A DNA stretch of 64,000 nt, taken from Sva-07 sp963774765 (GTDB lineage: Bacteria > Actinomycetota > Acidimicrobiia > Acidimicrobiales > Ilumatobacteraceae). A program made the position numbers and the translations under genes. Under the pieces are notes generated by a model that saw only the letters and a list, made by a program, of their open reading frames with translations, searched no databases and had not been told where the DNA came from. Below, piece after piece: positions 1-8,899 of this stretch. The stretch covers positions 930,001 to 994,000 of the forward strand of contig CAVZGP010000009.1 in NCBI GenBank assembly GCA_963774765.1. Direction: 5' to 3'. How positions within the stretch are numbered: the stretch's first letter is position 1; each line of letters starts with the position of its first letter.

Positions 1-2543
1 GCTCCGCGCCGACGAGATCGAACTCGGCCGGATCGCCCACGAGGCCCTCGAGGGCGTCAAACGACACCGCCGGCTGCTGCTCGGGGCGATCATCGGGCGG
101 TTCGTCCTCGACGGGGCGGCTGAACGCGCCTCGTCGGGCCAGCTCGAGTTCCACGACCTCCTCGTGCTCGCGCGTCGTCTGGTCACCGATCACGCCCACA
201 TCCGTCGACTGCTCCACGAGCGCTACGAACGAATCCTGCTCGACGAATTCCAGGACACCGACCCAATCCAGCTCGAGATCGCCGTCCGCCTCACGTCGGA
301 TCCCGATGATCCGGCGCAGCGACCCTCGACCGAGCCCGACGAACACCGACGATGGCGAGATCTGCTCCCGCTGCCCGGTCGCCTGTTCATCGTCGGCGAC
401 CCCAAGCAGTCGATCTACCGATTCCGCCGCGCCGACATCTCGCAATACCTGCGCGCGGCCGATCAGGTCGGCGCCGACAACGTGCGGTTGTCGGCGAACT
501 TCCGATCGACACGCGCCGTGATCGACTTCGCCAACAACCTGTTCGGACAGCTGATCGCGTACGAGGCCGATGCCCAGCCCGCGTTCCAGCGCCTCGACGC
601 GTGTCGGCCCACCCCTCGGCTCGGCCACGGCACCGTGTCGCTGATCGGGGTCGATCGCCACGACGACCTCATTCCGAATCAACGCAATGCCGAGATCGGT
701 TCGGCCGATGCTCTTCGCCTGCGCGAAGCGGCCGATGTCGCCGCTGCGGTGTCGACCGCGGCTCGCCGACGGTTGGCCGGTGTTCGACGAGACGATCGAT
801 GCATTGCGTCCGTGTCGCCCGGGGGACATCTGCATCCTGTTGCCCACCCGGATCTCGTTGCCGGCGCTCGAAGCCGAGCTTCGTCGTGCATCGCTGTCGT
901 ATCGCGCCGAGAACTCGTCGGTGGTCTACGCCACCTCCGAGATCCGCCAACTCCTCCTGGCGCTCCGCGCTGCCGACGACCCGACCGACACGCTGGCGCT
1001 CGTCGAGACGTTGCGCAGCCCGCTGTACGGCTGCAGCGACGTCGAGTTGTGGGAGTGGAAATCCGCCGGTGGTACCTGGAACCTGTGGTCGGCGCCGCCG
1101 ACCGACCTGGCCGGCCATCCCGTCGCGGGGGCGCTGGCCCATGTCCGATCGGTTGCCGAACGCATCGGGAGCACGTCGGCGGCCGACCTCCTCGCCGCGG
1201 TGGCCGACGAGCGTCGGGTCTTCGACCTCGCGCTGGCCGGACCCGACGCTCGCGACGTGTGGCGACGACTTCGCTTCGTGATCGAGCAGGCCAGAGCATG
1301 GGCAGATGCCGGTGGCCACGGCGTGCGGCGCTATCTGCAATGGGCAACGCTGCAGGCCTCCGAGAGTCGGGTTGCGGACACGATCCTGCCCGAGCACGAT
1401 CACGACGCCGTACGGGTGATGACGATCCACGCCGCCAAGGGCCTCGAGTTCCCGATCACCATCGTCGCAGGGCTGACCACGAAGCCGCGTCGTGCCGTCA
1501 CCAACGGTGTCGTGTGGGCGAACGACACCTGGATGCTCGCCGGCCGCGGCGATGACGGCGTGTTCGTCGCCCAGCAGCCCATCGACGAACAGATGGGCGA
1601 CGCCGAGCGACGACGCTTGCTGTACGTGGCGTGCACCAGGGCTGTCGATCACCTCGTCGTGTCACTGCATCGCGGTACTCCCGCCAAGAACAATGCCGAC
1701 TACGACGACTGGGGACCGCTGACCTCCGCCGAGCTGCTGTGGGCAGCCGGCGCTGCCGAGCCGGCGTCGGGTGCTCGCCCGGCCGAGGTCGAGCTGCGAC
1801 CGATCGCCGGGGCCGTGGTCGAGCCACGCACCGTCGAGTGGGCCGACCACGACGACTGGGCGGCCGAGCGCTTTCGCGTGTTCGCAGCGGCGTCGCGACG
1901 CACCGGTATCGCTGCCACCCGACTGTCCGAAGAACTCGCCAGCATCGGCGAACGCGACGAACTCGACGACCCAGGCCTCGACAAGCGTCCGGTCAACGTC
2001 GAGCTGCCGCCGTGGCAGCGCGGCCGCTACGGCACCAGCATCGGCCGAGCGGTGCACGGCGTGCTCCAGTTCTGCGACCTGGCGACCGGCGCCGACATCG
2101 ACAATCTCGCTCGCGCTCAGTGCGCGGCGGAGGGTGTGATCGGGCGGGAGCAGCAGGTTGCTGCGCTCGCCCGGTCGGCGCTGGCCACACCGATCGTGCA
2201 GTCCGTCGTCGCAGGCGACGAGCATTGGCGCGAGCTGTTCGTCGCAGCACCCATCGGCGGCCGTGTGCTCGAGGGCTACGTCGACCTCCTCGTTCGTACG
2301 CCGGATGGTCTGGTGATCGTCGACTACAAGACCGATCAGTGGTCGGGACCTGTGCAGTCAGCCGAACGAGTCGGGCGGTACCGGCTCCAGCTCGCCGCCT
2401 ACGGCGCTGCGCTCGGTACGGCGCTCGACGAACCGATCGTCGGGGGCATCCTCGTGCGGTGCTCGCCGAAGGGTGATGCCGATCAGATCACCGTCGACGA
2501 CTGGGCGGGTGCGCTCGACGAGGTTCGCCTCGCCGTGCAGTGA
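1..2543 (+). CDS. UvrD/AddA-type ATP-dependent helicase-nuclease (5' partial, one frameshift)
   Basis: This is the 3' part of a superfamily 1A helicase of the UvrD/RecB/AddA group, acting in double-strand-break processing. The frame is open from the first bases, so the N-terminus with Walker A lies outside the window. Visible helicase motifs in order are DEFQDTD (motif II), GDPKQSIYRFRRAD (III), NFRST (IV), TIHAAKGLEFP (V) and LLYVACTRA (VI). Near the C-terminus GYVDLL and IVDYKTD match a PD-(D/E)XK nuclease core, which supports an AddA/RecB-like fusion rather than plain UvrD. The frame shifts by one base near 740-775: the first segment reads through REAADVAAAV, the second resumes at DGWPVFDETIDALRP. 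No other lesion is seen, so a sequence error is likely. An AddB-like partner would be expected upstream. AddA versus RecB cannot be settled from this part. Confidence 0.85.
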
Positions 2544-2546
2544 CGC

Positions 2547-3383
2547 TCAGTCGTCCGACAGCACCGAGCCGACCTCCACCGTGACCTCCGCGTCGGCCTC
2601 TGGCGTTCCCCCTGCATCGCGAGGCCGATGTGTCCGCACGCGGACCGCCCGGTGGTCGGGAACCGGGGTCACCGCCGCCCGGCCGAGCTGGAAGACCCCA
2701 CGGAACGCGAGACCTCCGAACACTCGGAGCACGACGAGCGCCAACAACACCCCGAACGCGATCATGGTCGGCACCGCCAACGTGGCGAGCAGCAGCCGGC
2801 GGTCTTCCGTCATCAGGCTGATGACACCGGAATCGACGCTCGTGCCGTCGACGTGCAATGTGCGAACGGGATCGTCGAGGGTGGGGCACTCGACGGCCAG
2901 GTCGTCGACGCCCACCACATCATTTCCGCCGAACGTCGGCTCAGGTGGCCTGACCGTCGAGGCCAGCACGCCATAGACAGCATCGAGCCCGACCCCGATC
3001 AGGTACTGGTCGCCCTTCACCAAGAACCGGTAGTCGGCGCCGTAGCGAACATCGATCAGGCCGTTCACCGCCCATGGATCAGCGGACCCTGCCCGCAGCT
3101 GATCGATCCGGAAGCGCACGACCTCGGTCACGTCGTCCTTGCCGATCATCGTGCCGGTGAACACCGCCGCGGCGGGGTCGGGCACCGGGCACCCGACCGG
3201 GACCGGGATCAGCGATCCTTGCTGGACACCCGGGTCAGGCAGGGTGTTCTCGGGTGGCAGGGTGGCCGGCGGCGGATCGTCTGGCTGTGGTGCCGCCATC
3301 GCCGCACCGGCGTCGATCGCGAACGACATCGTCAGCGCGCACAGCAGGCCGAGAAGGCCCGTTTGGCGCTGCCGTGTTGTCAT
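2547..3383 (-). CDS. Hypothetical exported protein with C-terminal membrane anchor
   Basis: The family is not recognised. The 278-residue product starts with MTTRQRQTG and a hydrophobic stretch to about residue 31 ending AMA-AP, a plausible signal peptide. A proline-rich linker (about 32-60) follows, then a roughly 130-residue extracytoplasmic part with cysteines in VGCPVPD and VECPT that could pair. A single strong membrane helix lies at about 200-222 (LAVPTMIAFGVLLALVVL), followed by a basic then acidic tail. The layout suggests a secreted domain tethered to the membrane with a short cytoplasmic tail. It converges on the helicase-nuclease gene with only 3 bases between the stops. Function unknown. 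Confidence 0.6.
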   Translation of the reverse strand: MTTRQRQTGLLGLLCALTMSFAIDAGAAMAAPQPDDPPPATLPPENTLPDPGVQQGSLIPVPVGCPVPDPAAAVFTGTMIGKDDVTEVVRFRIDQLRAGSADPWAVNGLIDVRYGADYRFLVKGDQYLIGVGLDAVYGVLASTVRPPEPTFGGNDVVGVDDLAVECPTLDDPVRTLHVDGTSVDSGVISLMTEDRRLLLATLAVPTMIAFGVLLALVVLRVFGGLAFRGVFQLGRAAVTPVPDHRAVRVRTHRPRDAGGTPEADAEVTVEVGSVLSDD

Positions 3384-3407
3384 CCCGGCAAGGCTAACGA
3401 ACTGCGG

Positions 3408-4934
3408 TCAATGCCCGCCGTCGGTCCGCCCGGTCGTGCTGCGATGGAGCCGTTCGGAGTGCTCGTTGAGCCCCACAAGTTCCACGCTGATGCCGCGTTG
3501 GGCGAACTTCTCGACGACCGTATCGAGTGCCACCACCGCAGAGGTGTCCCAGACCCGAGCGTTGCTCAGGTCGATCTCGACCCGCTTGACCCGCACCGCG
3601 TCGTAGTCGAACGAGTGGATCAGATCGTTCGTCGAGGCGAAGAACAGTTCGCCGCTCACGTCGTAGAGGCGTTCGACATTGTCCGGGTCGACCACGCTCG
3701 TGACGTTGACCACGTGGGAGACATGACGCACGAAGAACACCGCCGACAGTGCCACGCCGGCGCCCACGCCATACGCAAGGTTGTGAGTGAGCACGGTGAT
3801 CGCAACCGTGGCGAGCATCACGACCGACTCGGTGCGCGGCATGATGCGCAACGTGTCGGGCGCAACGCTGTGCCAGTCGAACGTGCTGATCGACACCATC
3901 ACCATGACAGCGACGAGCGCTCCCATCGGGATCTGCGCCACGAAGTCGCCGAGGGCGAGAATCAGGATGATGAGGAAGACGCCCGATGCGAGCGTCGACA
4001 ATCTCGTGCGACCACCGGTTCGATGGTTGATCATCGACTGGCCGATCATGGCGCAACCTGCCATCCCACCGAGGAAGCCCGTCGCCACGTTGGCGATGCC
4101 CTGGCCACGCGACTCGCGGTTCTTGTCCGAACCGCTGTCGGTGAGATCGTCGAGGAGCTGTGCGGTCAGCAGCGACTCGAGCAGGCCGACGAGTGCCAAG
4201 GTCACCGAGAACGGAAGGATCACCAGCAGCATGTCGAGGTTGAAGGGAACGTCGGGCAGCCCCGGCACCGGCAACGATGTCGGGAGGTCGCCCATGTCGC
4301 CGACGGTCGGAAGTTGCAGGTCGAAGACGATCGCTCCGACCGCGAGCAACACGATGGCCACCAGCGGCGACGGCACGACCGAGGTGAGCCGGGGAAGCCC
4401 GTAGATGATCGCCAGCCCGACGACGATGAACAACAGGTTCAGCCAGAACTGGCTCGAATCTGCGTCATCGCCGTTCAACAGGATGTGGGGCACCTGCGCG
4501 AGAAAGATCAGGATGGCGAGCGCGTTCACGAACCCGGTCATCACGGTCCGCGGGATGAAACGCATGAGGTCGCCGACTCCGAGGTAGCCGAAGCCCACCT
4601 GCAGCACACCCGCAAGCACGGTGGCGGCGAACAGATATCCAACGCCGTACTCCTCGACGAGCGGCACGATGACCAGCGCCATGGCACCGGTGGCGGCCGA
4701 GATCATCCCCGGTCGACCACCCGAGAACGAGATGATGATCGCGATCGAGAACGAGGCGTACAGGCCGACCTTCGGGTCGACGCCGGCGATGATCGAGAAC
4801 GAGATCGCTTCGGGGATCAGCGCGAGAGCGACGACGAGACCCGAGAGCAGGTTCGTCTTCGGATCGGTGAGCCACTCGGAGCGGCCGCCGGGCAGGAACC
4901 GGGCGCGTGGCGAAGAGATCGTGGGGATGGACAT
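3408..4934 (-). CDS. SulP-family inorganic anion transporter with STAS domain
   Basis: Secondary transporter of the SLC26/SulP family; substrates in the family include sulfate, bicarbonate and other anions. The N-terminal part has the typical entry sequence NLLSGLVVALALIPEAISF and about a dozen hydrophobic helices up to about residue 400. The C-terminal ~110 residues form a STAS domain (VDPDNVERLYDVSGELFFAST ... VEIDLSNARVWDTSAVVAL). I chose the ATG at 4934 (protein MSIPTISSPRARF) because GAGG lies 4 bases upstream; an in-frame ATG at 4970 would add 12 residues without a good ribosome site. The transported ion cannot be told from sequence; sulfate or bicarbonate are both possible. A 55-bp repeat lies just upstream. 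Confidence 0.85.
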   Translation of the reverse strand: MSIPTISSPRARFLPGGRSEWLTDPKTNLLSGLVVALALIPEAISFSIIAGVDPKVGLYASFSIAIIISFSGGRPGMISAATGAMALVIVPLVEEYGVGYLFAATVLAGVLQVGFGYLGVGDLMRFIPRTVMTGFVNALAILIFLAQVPHILLNGDDADSSQFWLNLLFIVVGLAIIYGLPRLTSVVPSPLVAIVLLAVGAIVFDLQLPTVGDMGDLPTSLPVPGLPDVPFNLDMLLVILPFSVTLALVGLLESLLTAQLLDDLTDSGSDKNRESRGQGIANVATGFLGGMAGCAMIGQSMINHRTGGRTRLSTLASGVFLIILILALGDFVAQIPMGALVAVMVMVSISTFDWHSVAPDTLRIMPRTESVVMLATVAITVLTHNLAYGVGAGVALSAVFFVRHVSHVVNVTSVVDPDNVERLYDVSGELFFASTNDLIHSFDYDAVRVKRVEIDLSNARVWDTSAVVALDTVVEKFAQRGISVELVGLNEHSERLHRSTTGRTDGGH

Positions 4935-5002
4935 GGCACCTCGGGAGATCGGCGTACGACGCCGATTCACTCACAGCGCTCACCAGCCACCCTACCCATC
5001 AG

Positions 5003-5057
5003 CCCGAAAAATGCCTGGATGTGCGCGCTGAGCGCGACAAGCGAGGCATTTTTCGGG
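5003..5057. repeat. 55-bp intergenic inverted repeat, copy 1 of 3
   Basis: A 55-base element starting CCCGAAAAATGCCT and ending AGGCATTTTTCGGG: 14-base arms that are perfect reverse complements. Inside is a second small palindrome (CGCGC-TGA-GCGCG). It lies between the 3' end of the crotonase gene (5079) and the start of the SulP gene. The other copies are at 11902-11956 and 40644-40698, also 55 bases long. Confidence 0.9.
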
Positions 5058-5078
5058 ATCCGATCGGGGTCGCGACGG

Positions 5079-5879
5079 TCAGCGGCCTTCGAAGACGGGG
5101 TCGCGCTTCTCCATGAAGGCCTTGATCGCCTCGATCGTGTCCTTGGTACCGAAGTTGACGGTCTGCGAAAGGCCTTCGTCGTCGAGTGCCTCCTCGAGCG
5201 TGACGTGCATCGAGTTGTTGAGCAGCCGCTTCGACATCGCCAGCGCGATCGGTGGACCGCCCGCAAGACGCGCTGCCCAGTCATCGACGAACGCGTCGAG
5301 TTCGCCGTCCGGCAGCACCCGATTGACGAGTCCCATCTCGGCGGCCTGGTTGGCGTCGATGATCTCAGCGAGCAGCGCCATCTCCTTGGCTCGATGCATC
5401 CCGACGAGTCGGGGAAGCAGCCACGATCCACCGAAGTCGAGGCTGAGACCACGCCTGGCGAAGATCTCCGAGAATCGGGCGTCCTCCGAGGCGACGATCA
5501 GGTCGCACGACAAGGCCATGTTCAGCCCGGCACCGACAGCGACGCCGCGGACCTTGGCCACCGTCGGCTGAGGGATGCGGTGCAGCGCCAGACACACGTC
5601 GGTGATGTGTCGCATCGCCGAGAGCTGGTGCGGCGGAGGCCCATCGCCGGAACCGCCCTGCCACAGGTCGGCCCCCGAGCAGAAGTTGCCCCCGGCACCG
5701 GTGAGCACCACGGCCCGATCCTCAGCGTTCGACGCGATCGCTCGGAACTCGTCGAGGAGTTCGTTCCACATCGCAGCGTCGGCGGCGTTCTTCTTTTCCG
5801 GTCGGCGCAGTGTGATCGTGACCACCCCGTCACTGCGTTCCACCGTGATCGATTCGAGCTCGCGAGTGTCAGAGGCCAT
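5079..5879 (-). CDS. Enoyl-CoA hydratase/isomerase (crotonase) family protein
   Basis: 266 residues, the normal length of a crotonase. The acyl-CoA binding and oxyanion-hole region reads GAGGNFCSGADLW (about 60-72) and GVAVGAGLNMALSCDLIVASEDARF follows (about 112-136). Members hydrate enoyl-CoA or catalyse isomerase or lyase variants in fatty-acid or aromatic acyl-CoA breakdown. The segment after this motif (RRGLSLDFGGSWLLPRLVG) differs from the PGAGGTQRL of classical hydratases, so the exact reaction is open. The gene stands alone: the next gene downstream (SulP) is separated by a repeat, and upstream it diverges from a tiny membrane-protein ORF. The start ATG at 5879 begins MASDTRELESITVER. 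Confidence 0.85.
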   Translation of the reverse strand: MASDTRELESITVERSDGVVTITLRRPEKKNAADAAMWNELLDEFRAIASNAEDRAVVLTGAGGNFCSGADLWQGGSGDGPPPHQLSAMRHITDVCLALHRIPQPTVAKVRGVAVGAGLNMALSCDLIVASEDARFSEIFARRGLSLDFGGSWLLPRLVGMHRAKEMALLAEIIDANQAAEMGLVNRVLPDGELDAFVDDWAARLAGGPPIALAMSKRLLNNSMHVTLEEALDDEGLSQTVNFGTKDTIEAIKAFMEKRDPVFEGR

Positions 5880-5902
5880 GTCGGGCGACGATACTGACCG
5901 GC

Positions 5903-6013
5903 ATGGGATTCAACCCGCACCAGAAGCACCGGGCGGGCCCAGCCGATTATGCAATCGTCGCGTCGGCGTTGGTGATCACACTCGCGCTGCTCGTCTGGGC
6001 CGTCACCGGCTGA
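5903..6013 (+). CDS. 36-residue single-pass membrane protein (small ORF)
   Basis: A 37-codon ORF from ATG 5903 to TGA 6013. It encodes a short basic polar start (MGFNPHQKHRAGPADY) followed by one hydrophobic helix of about 18 residues (IVASALVITLALLVWAV) and a TG end. It sits divergently from the crotonase gene and is followed at once by a strong hairpin, which gives it a promoter-gene-terminator layout of its own. Inside-positive charge before the helix fits a type II topology. No family name can be given. The ribosome site is weak, so support rests on composition and context. Confidence 0.5.
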   Translation: MGFNPHQKHRAGPADYAIVASALVITLALLVWAVTG

Positions 6014-6045
6014 CGTACACGATGTGCCTGGCACATCGCGTACGT
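6013..6045. terminator. Strong hairpin between convergent genes
   Basis: 16-base arms (6013-6028 and 6030-6045) around a single central base, with one mismatch; the core is GATGTGCC-T-GGCACATC. It overlaps the stop of the small membrane ORF (+) and lies 15 bases from the stop of yraN (-), so it probably ends transcription from both sides. There is no T-run, so any termination would be non-classical. Confidence 0.65.
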
Positions 6046-6060
6046 GACAGCTGCGTGCGG

Positions 6061-6429
6061 TCAGAATGCATCGGTGATCAGTTCGAGGTCGTTTCCCGTG
6101 ATCGCAACGACATCGAAGCGGATCGAATGCGCATGGACATCGTTGGCTCGGAGCCATTCGACTGCCAACTGACGGATCCGACGTTGCTTCGCCACGGTCA
6201 CAGCCGCCGCCGCCGGGCCGAAATCGGCGGTGCGGCGGGCCTTGACCTCGCTGAAGACATAGGTCGTGGCATCGAACAGAACCAGATCGAGTTCCCCGGT
6301 CGGTGACCGCCAGTTGCGGTCGACGATGTCATAGCCGAGGCGGCGGTAGTGAGCCGCAGCGAGATCCTCACCCCACTGCCCACGGGCGCGGTTCGAGAGA
6401 TCCGGGGTGGTGGAACGGTGTTCGGGCAT
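6061..6429 (-). CDS. yraN: UPF0102 (YraN) family endonuclease-like protein
   Basis: 122 residues, typical for UPF0102. The family is a restriction-endonuclease-like fold, often placed beside rnhB and rplS; its role is not settled. The pattern is complete: GEDLAAAHYRRLGYDIVDRN, then GELDLVLFD and FSEVKARR, which supply the acidic/Lys residues of a PD-(D/E)XK-like site, then the FG..A..V...K block. The start ATG at 6429 has GGAGG 7 bases upstream. Last gene of the ffh-rpsP-khpA-rimM-trmD-rplS-yraN run; rnhB and lepB, often found between rplS and yraN in relatives, are absent here. Confidence 0.9.
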   Translation of the reverse strand: MPEHRSTTPDLSNRARGQWGEDLAAAHYRRLGYDIVDRNWRSPTGELDLVLFDATTYVFSEVKARRTADFGPAAAAVTVAKQRRIRQLAVEWLRANDVHAHSIRFDVVAITGNDLELITDAF

Positions 6430-6522
6430 GGCTGACCTCCGTCGAGTCGTCGGGAGGGGCCGAATGCCCGATGGACGGACGCCCGGGAGCGTCGAAAGGC
6501 TCGCGGAACGCGAGCCGGGAAC

Positions 6523-6872
6523 TCAGAAGTCGCGCGCTTCTCGCGAATCTTCGCAGCCTTGCCCTTGCGGTCGCGCAGGTAGTACAGCTTCGCTCGGCGA
6601 ACGTCGCCACGCTTGACGACCTCGATCTTCTGCACGGTCGGGGTGTGCAGCGGGAACGTGCGCTCGACACCGACGCCGTAGCTGAGCTTGCGGACCGTGT
6701 ACGTCTCCTGCAACCCGCCACCCTGGCGTCCGATGACGTCGCCCTGGAACACCTGGATGCGCTCCTTGCCGCCCTCGACGACGCGCACGTGCACCTTGAG
6801 CTCGTCACCCGCCTGGAAGTCGGGGATGTCGTCGCGGATCGAGTCGTTGTCGATGAGGTCAGTGGCTTTCAT
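6523..6872 (-). CDS. rplS: 50S ribosomal protein L19 (stop displaced by a 1-base frameshift)
   Basis: L19 sits at the 30S-50S interface. The sequence from MKATDLIDNDSIRDDIPDF through YTVRKLSYGVGVERTFPLH to YYLRDRKGKAAKIREKR is standard L19. In the frame as given there is no stop here: the ORF runs on for about 110 arginine-rich residues to 6198, across yraN in another frame. A TGA in a neighbouring frame at 6525-6523 would give 116 residues, the normal size, if one base were restored near 6525-6540. I therefore end the gene at 6523 and treat the run-on as an artefact. Upstream is trmD, 105 bases away. Confidence 0.85.
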
Positions 6873-6977
6873 GGCGTCTACCTGCGTTGTCGGGGCTGCG
6901 AGTCTGGATGCGAGCCGGATGGCCGTTGCGAATTCTGTGCGCTGATCACGGACGCACTCTCGCGCCGATGGGGCCCG

Positions 6978-7766
6978 TCAATGATACGGGACGGCAGGGA
7001 ACTCTTCCAACAGCCTCGCGTCATCTGTGGAAAGACCGCCGAGCATTTCGATCAGGTCGGGGCGGTCACGCATGGTGCGATGCAGGCGTTGCGCTCGCCG
7101 CCATCGTTCGATTCGGGCATGGTCCCCGCTGCGCAACACCTCCGGCACGTCCCACCCGCGGAACTCGGCCGGGCGGGTGAACTGCGGCTCCTCGAGCAGG
7201 CCCGATTCGCCGAAACTCTCCGTGATCGTGCTGACCGCGTTGCCCATCGCTCCCTCGCGAAGCCGAGTGACGGCCTCGATCACCAGGCACGCAGCAACCT
7301 CTCCCCCGCTGAGCACCACGTCGCCGACGCTGATCTCATCGTCGACGAGATGCTGGCGCACCCGGTGATCGACGCCCTCGTATCGTCCGCACAGCAAGCT
7401 GAACCCGCCGCCGGCTGCGAGCTCGGCAGCCATCGCCTGATCGAATCGTCGACCACCCGGCCCGAGCAGCAGCAGCGGTCGGGGCGGATCCACCGCGTCG
7501 ACGGAGTCGAAGATCGGCTGAGCACGCATGACCATCCCGGCCCCGCCGCCAAACGGCGCGTCGTCAACGGTGCGGTGGACATCGGTGGTCTGTTCGCGGA
7601 TGTCGTGACAGCGCAGGTCGAGCAGTCCCTGACCACGGGCCTTGCCGAGCAGGCTCTCCGAACAGAAGGCATCGACGAGGGCGGGGAACAGCGAGAAGAC
7701 GTCGATCCGCAGTACCTCGCCGGTCGTTCGTGGTTCCCCGAGGCTCGGGCTGGGGGAACCGGCCAT
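6978..7766 (-). CDS. trmD: tRNA (guanine37-N1)-methyltransferase TrmD
   Basis: SAM-dependent SPOUT methyltransferase that makes m1G37 in tRNAs reading CNN-type codons and prevents +1 frameshifts. Recognisable stretches are IDVFSLFP near the start, APFGGGAGMVM, LLCGRYEGVDHRV and ISVGDVVLSGGE, the last two forming the trefoil-knot SAM site. The ATG at 7766 overlaps the rimM stop by one base (TGATG), adding about 18 residues before the conserved start compared with most TrmD. It is 262 residues against roughly 230-250 usual. A later start near VLRIDVFSLFP cannot be excluded. Confidence 0.93.
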   Translation of the reverse strand: MAGSPSPSLGEPRTTGEVLRIDVFSLFPALVDAFCSESLLGKARGQGLLDLRCHDIREQTTDVHRTVDDAPFGGGAGMVMRAQPIFDSVDAVDPPRPLLLLGPGGRRFDQAMAAELAAGGGFSLLCGRYEGVDHRVRQHLVDDEISVGDVVLSGGEVAACLVIEAVTRLREGAMGNAVSTITESFGESGLLEEPQFTRPAEFRGWDVPEVLRSGDHARIERWRRAQRLHRTMRDRPDLIEMLGGLSTDDARLLEEFPAVPYH

Positions 7767-8245
7767 CAGGAATCCAGGTCGAAGAGGCCGTCAGGGGTGT
7801 CGACGTGGATCGTCTCTGCGTCGATCGACACCACGAAGTTCGATGGAACGAGCGCACCGCTGTCGAGTTCCAGCAGATCGGCGGCAGGGTTCGCGAGCAC
7901 CGAGACGCACACGCCGCGGTCGGTACCGTCGACGTCGACGACGCGGCAGCCGATCATCTCATGCACCCAGAGTGCGTCCGGATCCTCGATCGGACGACCT
8001 CGAAGCGATCGATTCGCGTACCGCTCCGCCGCAGTGCGATCGGGAATCTGCGCGAACTTGACGACCCGACGACCGTTCGAGGCGACGCGCGATGACTCGA
8101 CGACGAGCTGCTCGCCGTTGGCGAACAGCTCACTTCCGGGCGCGACGCGGGCGTCGGAATCGGAGAGCAGCTGCACGAACACGTCGCCGCGCAAGCCGTG
8201 CGCGCGACGGATGTGACCGACTTCCAGCAAGCCGTCGTCGGTCAA
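7766..8245 (-). CDS. rimM: Ribosome maturation factor RimM
   Basis: Assembly factor for the 30S head, binding S19. 159 residues, normal for the family. The N-terminal barrel starts LLEVGHIRRAHGLRGDVFVQ, the RimM signature; FAQIPDRTAAERYANRSLRG closes the first domain. The C-terminal PRC barrel begins near residue 95 (WVHEMIGCRVVDVDG) and includes ELDSGALVPSNFVVSID. The gene lies 9 bases after khpA and its stop overlaps the trmD start, so the three are almost surely co-transcribed. Confidence 0.93.
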   Translation of the reverse strand: MTDDGLLEVGHIRRAHGLRGDVFVQLLSDSDARVAPGSELFANGEQLVVESSRVASNGRRVVKFAQIPDRTAAERYANRSLRGRPIEDPDALWVHEMIGCRVVDVDGTDRGVCVSVLANPAADLLELDSGALVPSNFVVSIDAETIHVDTPDGLFDLDS

Positions 8246-8254
8246 GAGAGCGGC

Positions 8255-8545
8255 TCAGTCGTCGAGGAATTCGATGTCGATCTCGACATCGTCTTTGCTC
8301 GCCGCGGCGCGGGCCACGGTGCGGATGCTCGCAGCCGTGCGGCCACGTCGCCCGATGACCCGTCCGAGCTCGCCTTCGCCGACGCGGACGTTCAACGTCA
8401 AACGACGACCGGAGTCATCGACCTCGACGTCGACCGCATCAGGATCGTCGACGAGCGACTTGACGATGTGCGTCAGCACTGCGACAGCTGTGGGTGCCAA
8501 CTCGTCGGTCGACTCGACTGCGGTGTCGGCCTCGACGTCACTCAC
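8255..8545 (-). CDS. khpA: KH-domain RNA-binding protein KhpA
   Basis: Small single-KH-domain RNA-binding protein, 96 residues. The KH core is GELGRVIGRRGRTAASIRTVARAA, carrying the GxxG loop (GRRG). In other Gram-positives KhpA pairs with KhpB/Jag and influences RNA stability and cell division. I chose the GTG at 8545, whose GTGA overlaps the rpsP stop by 4 bases; an upstream in-frame ATG would run through rpsP and is not credible. The N-terminal 15 residues are acidic (SDVEADTAVESTDEL). Its place between rpsP and rimM is the usual one in actinobacteria and firmicutes. Confidence 0.9.
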   Translation of the reverse strand: MSDVEADTAVESTDELAPTAVAVLTHIVKSLVDDPDAVDVEVDDSGRRLTLNVRVGEGELGRVIGRRGRTAASIRTVARAAASKDDVEIDIEFLDD

Positions 8546-8814
8546 GTGCTGACCTTGGCGGCCTCGAACTGCTCGATGGCGCCCGAGATCTGCAGGAGCT
8601 TGGCCACCCGCTCGGTCGGCTGCGCGCCGTCGGCAAGCCACTTGACGGCTTTGTCGTTGTCGACGGTGAGCACCGAGGGATCCTGACGCGGGTCGTAGTG
8701 ACCGAGGATCTCGATGAATCGTCCGTCACGCGGCGAGCGGGCGTCGGCCGCGACGATGCGGTACTGGGGCTGCTTCTTCTTGCCGATGCGGGTGAGCCGC
8801 AACTTGACTGCCAT
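8542..8814 (-). CDS. rpsP: 30S ribosomal protein S16
   Basis: 90 residues, the normal length. MAVKLRLTRIGKKKQPQYRI and VAADARSPRDGRFIEILGHYDP are the S16 hallmark. S16 binds 16S rRNA early in 30S assembly. It is followed with a 4-base overlap by khpA and preceded, 85 bases upstream, by the end of ffh. Confidence 0.96.
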   Translation of the reverse strand: MAVKLRLTRIGKKKQPQYRIVAADARSPRDGRFIEILGHYDPRQDPSVLTVDNDKAVKWLADGAQPTERVAKLLQISGAIEQFEAAKVST

Positions 8815-8899
8815 GTGAAATCGATACTCCTGGGTGCAAATGAGAACGTTGCAAGGCTAGCGGCAGGCGCCGAAATCCCCTCGCCCGTCTCGGCAACGA

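Noticed and set aside
2628..5897. A 1089-codon plus-strand ORF across the SulP and crotonase genes
   Set aside because: It is antisense to two clear genes; its Arg/His/Asp-rich content is what high-GC genes give on the opposite strand. No family motif is visible.
6303..8216. A 637-codon plus-strand ORF across yraN, rplS, trmD and rimM
   Set aside because: Antisense to four recognisable genes with intact motifs; no own domain.
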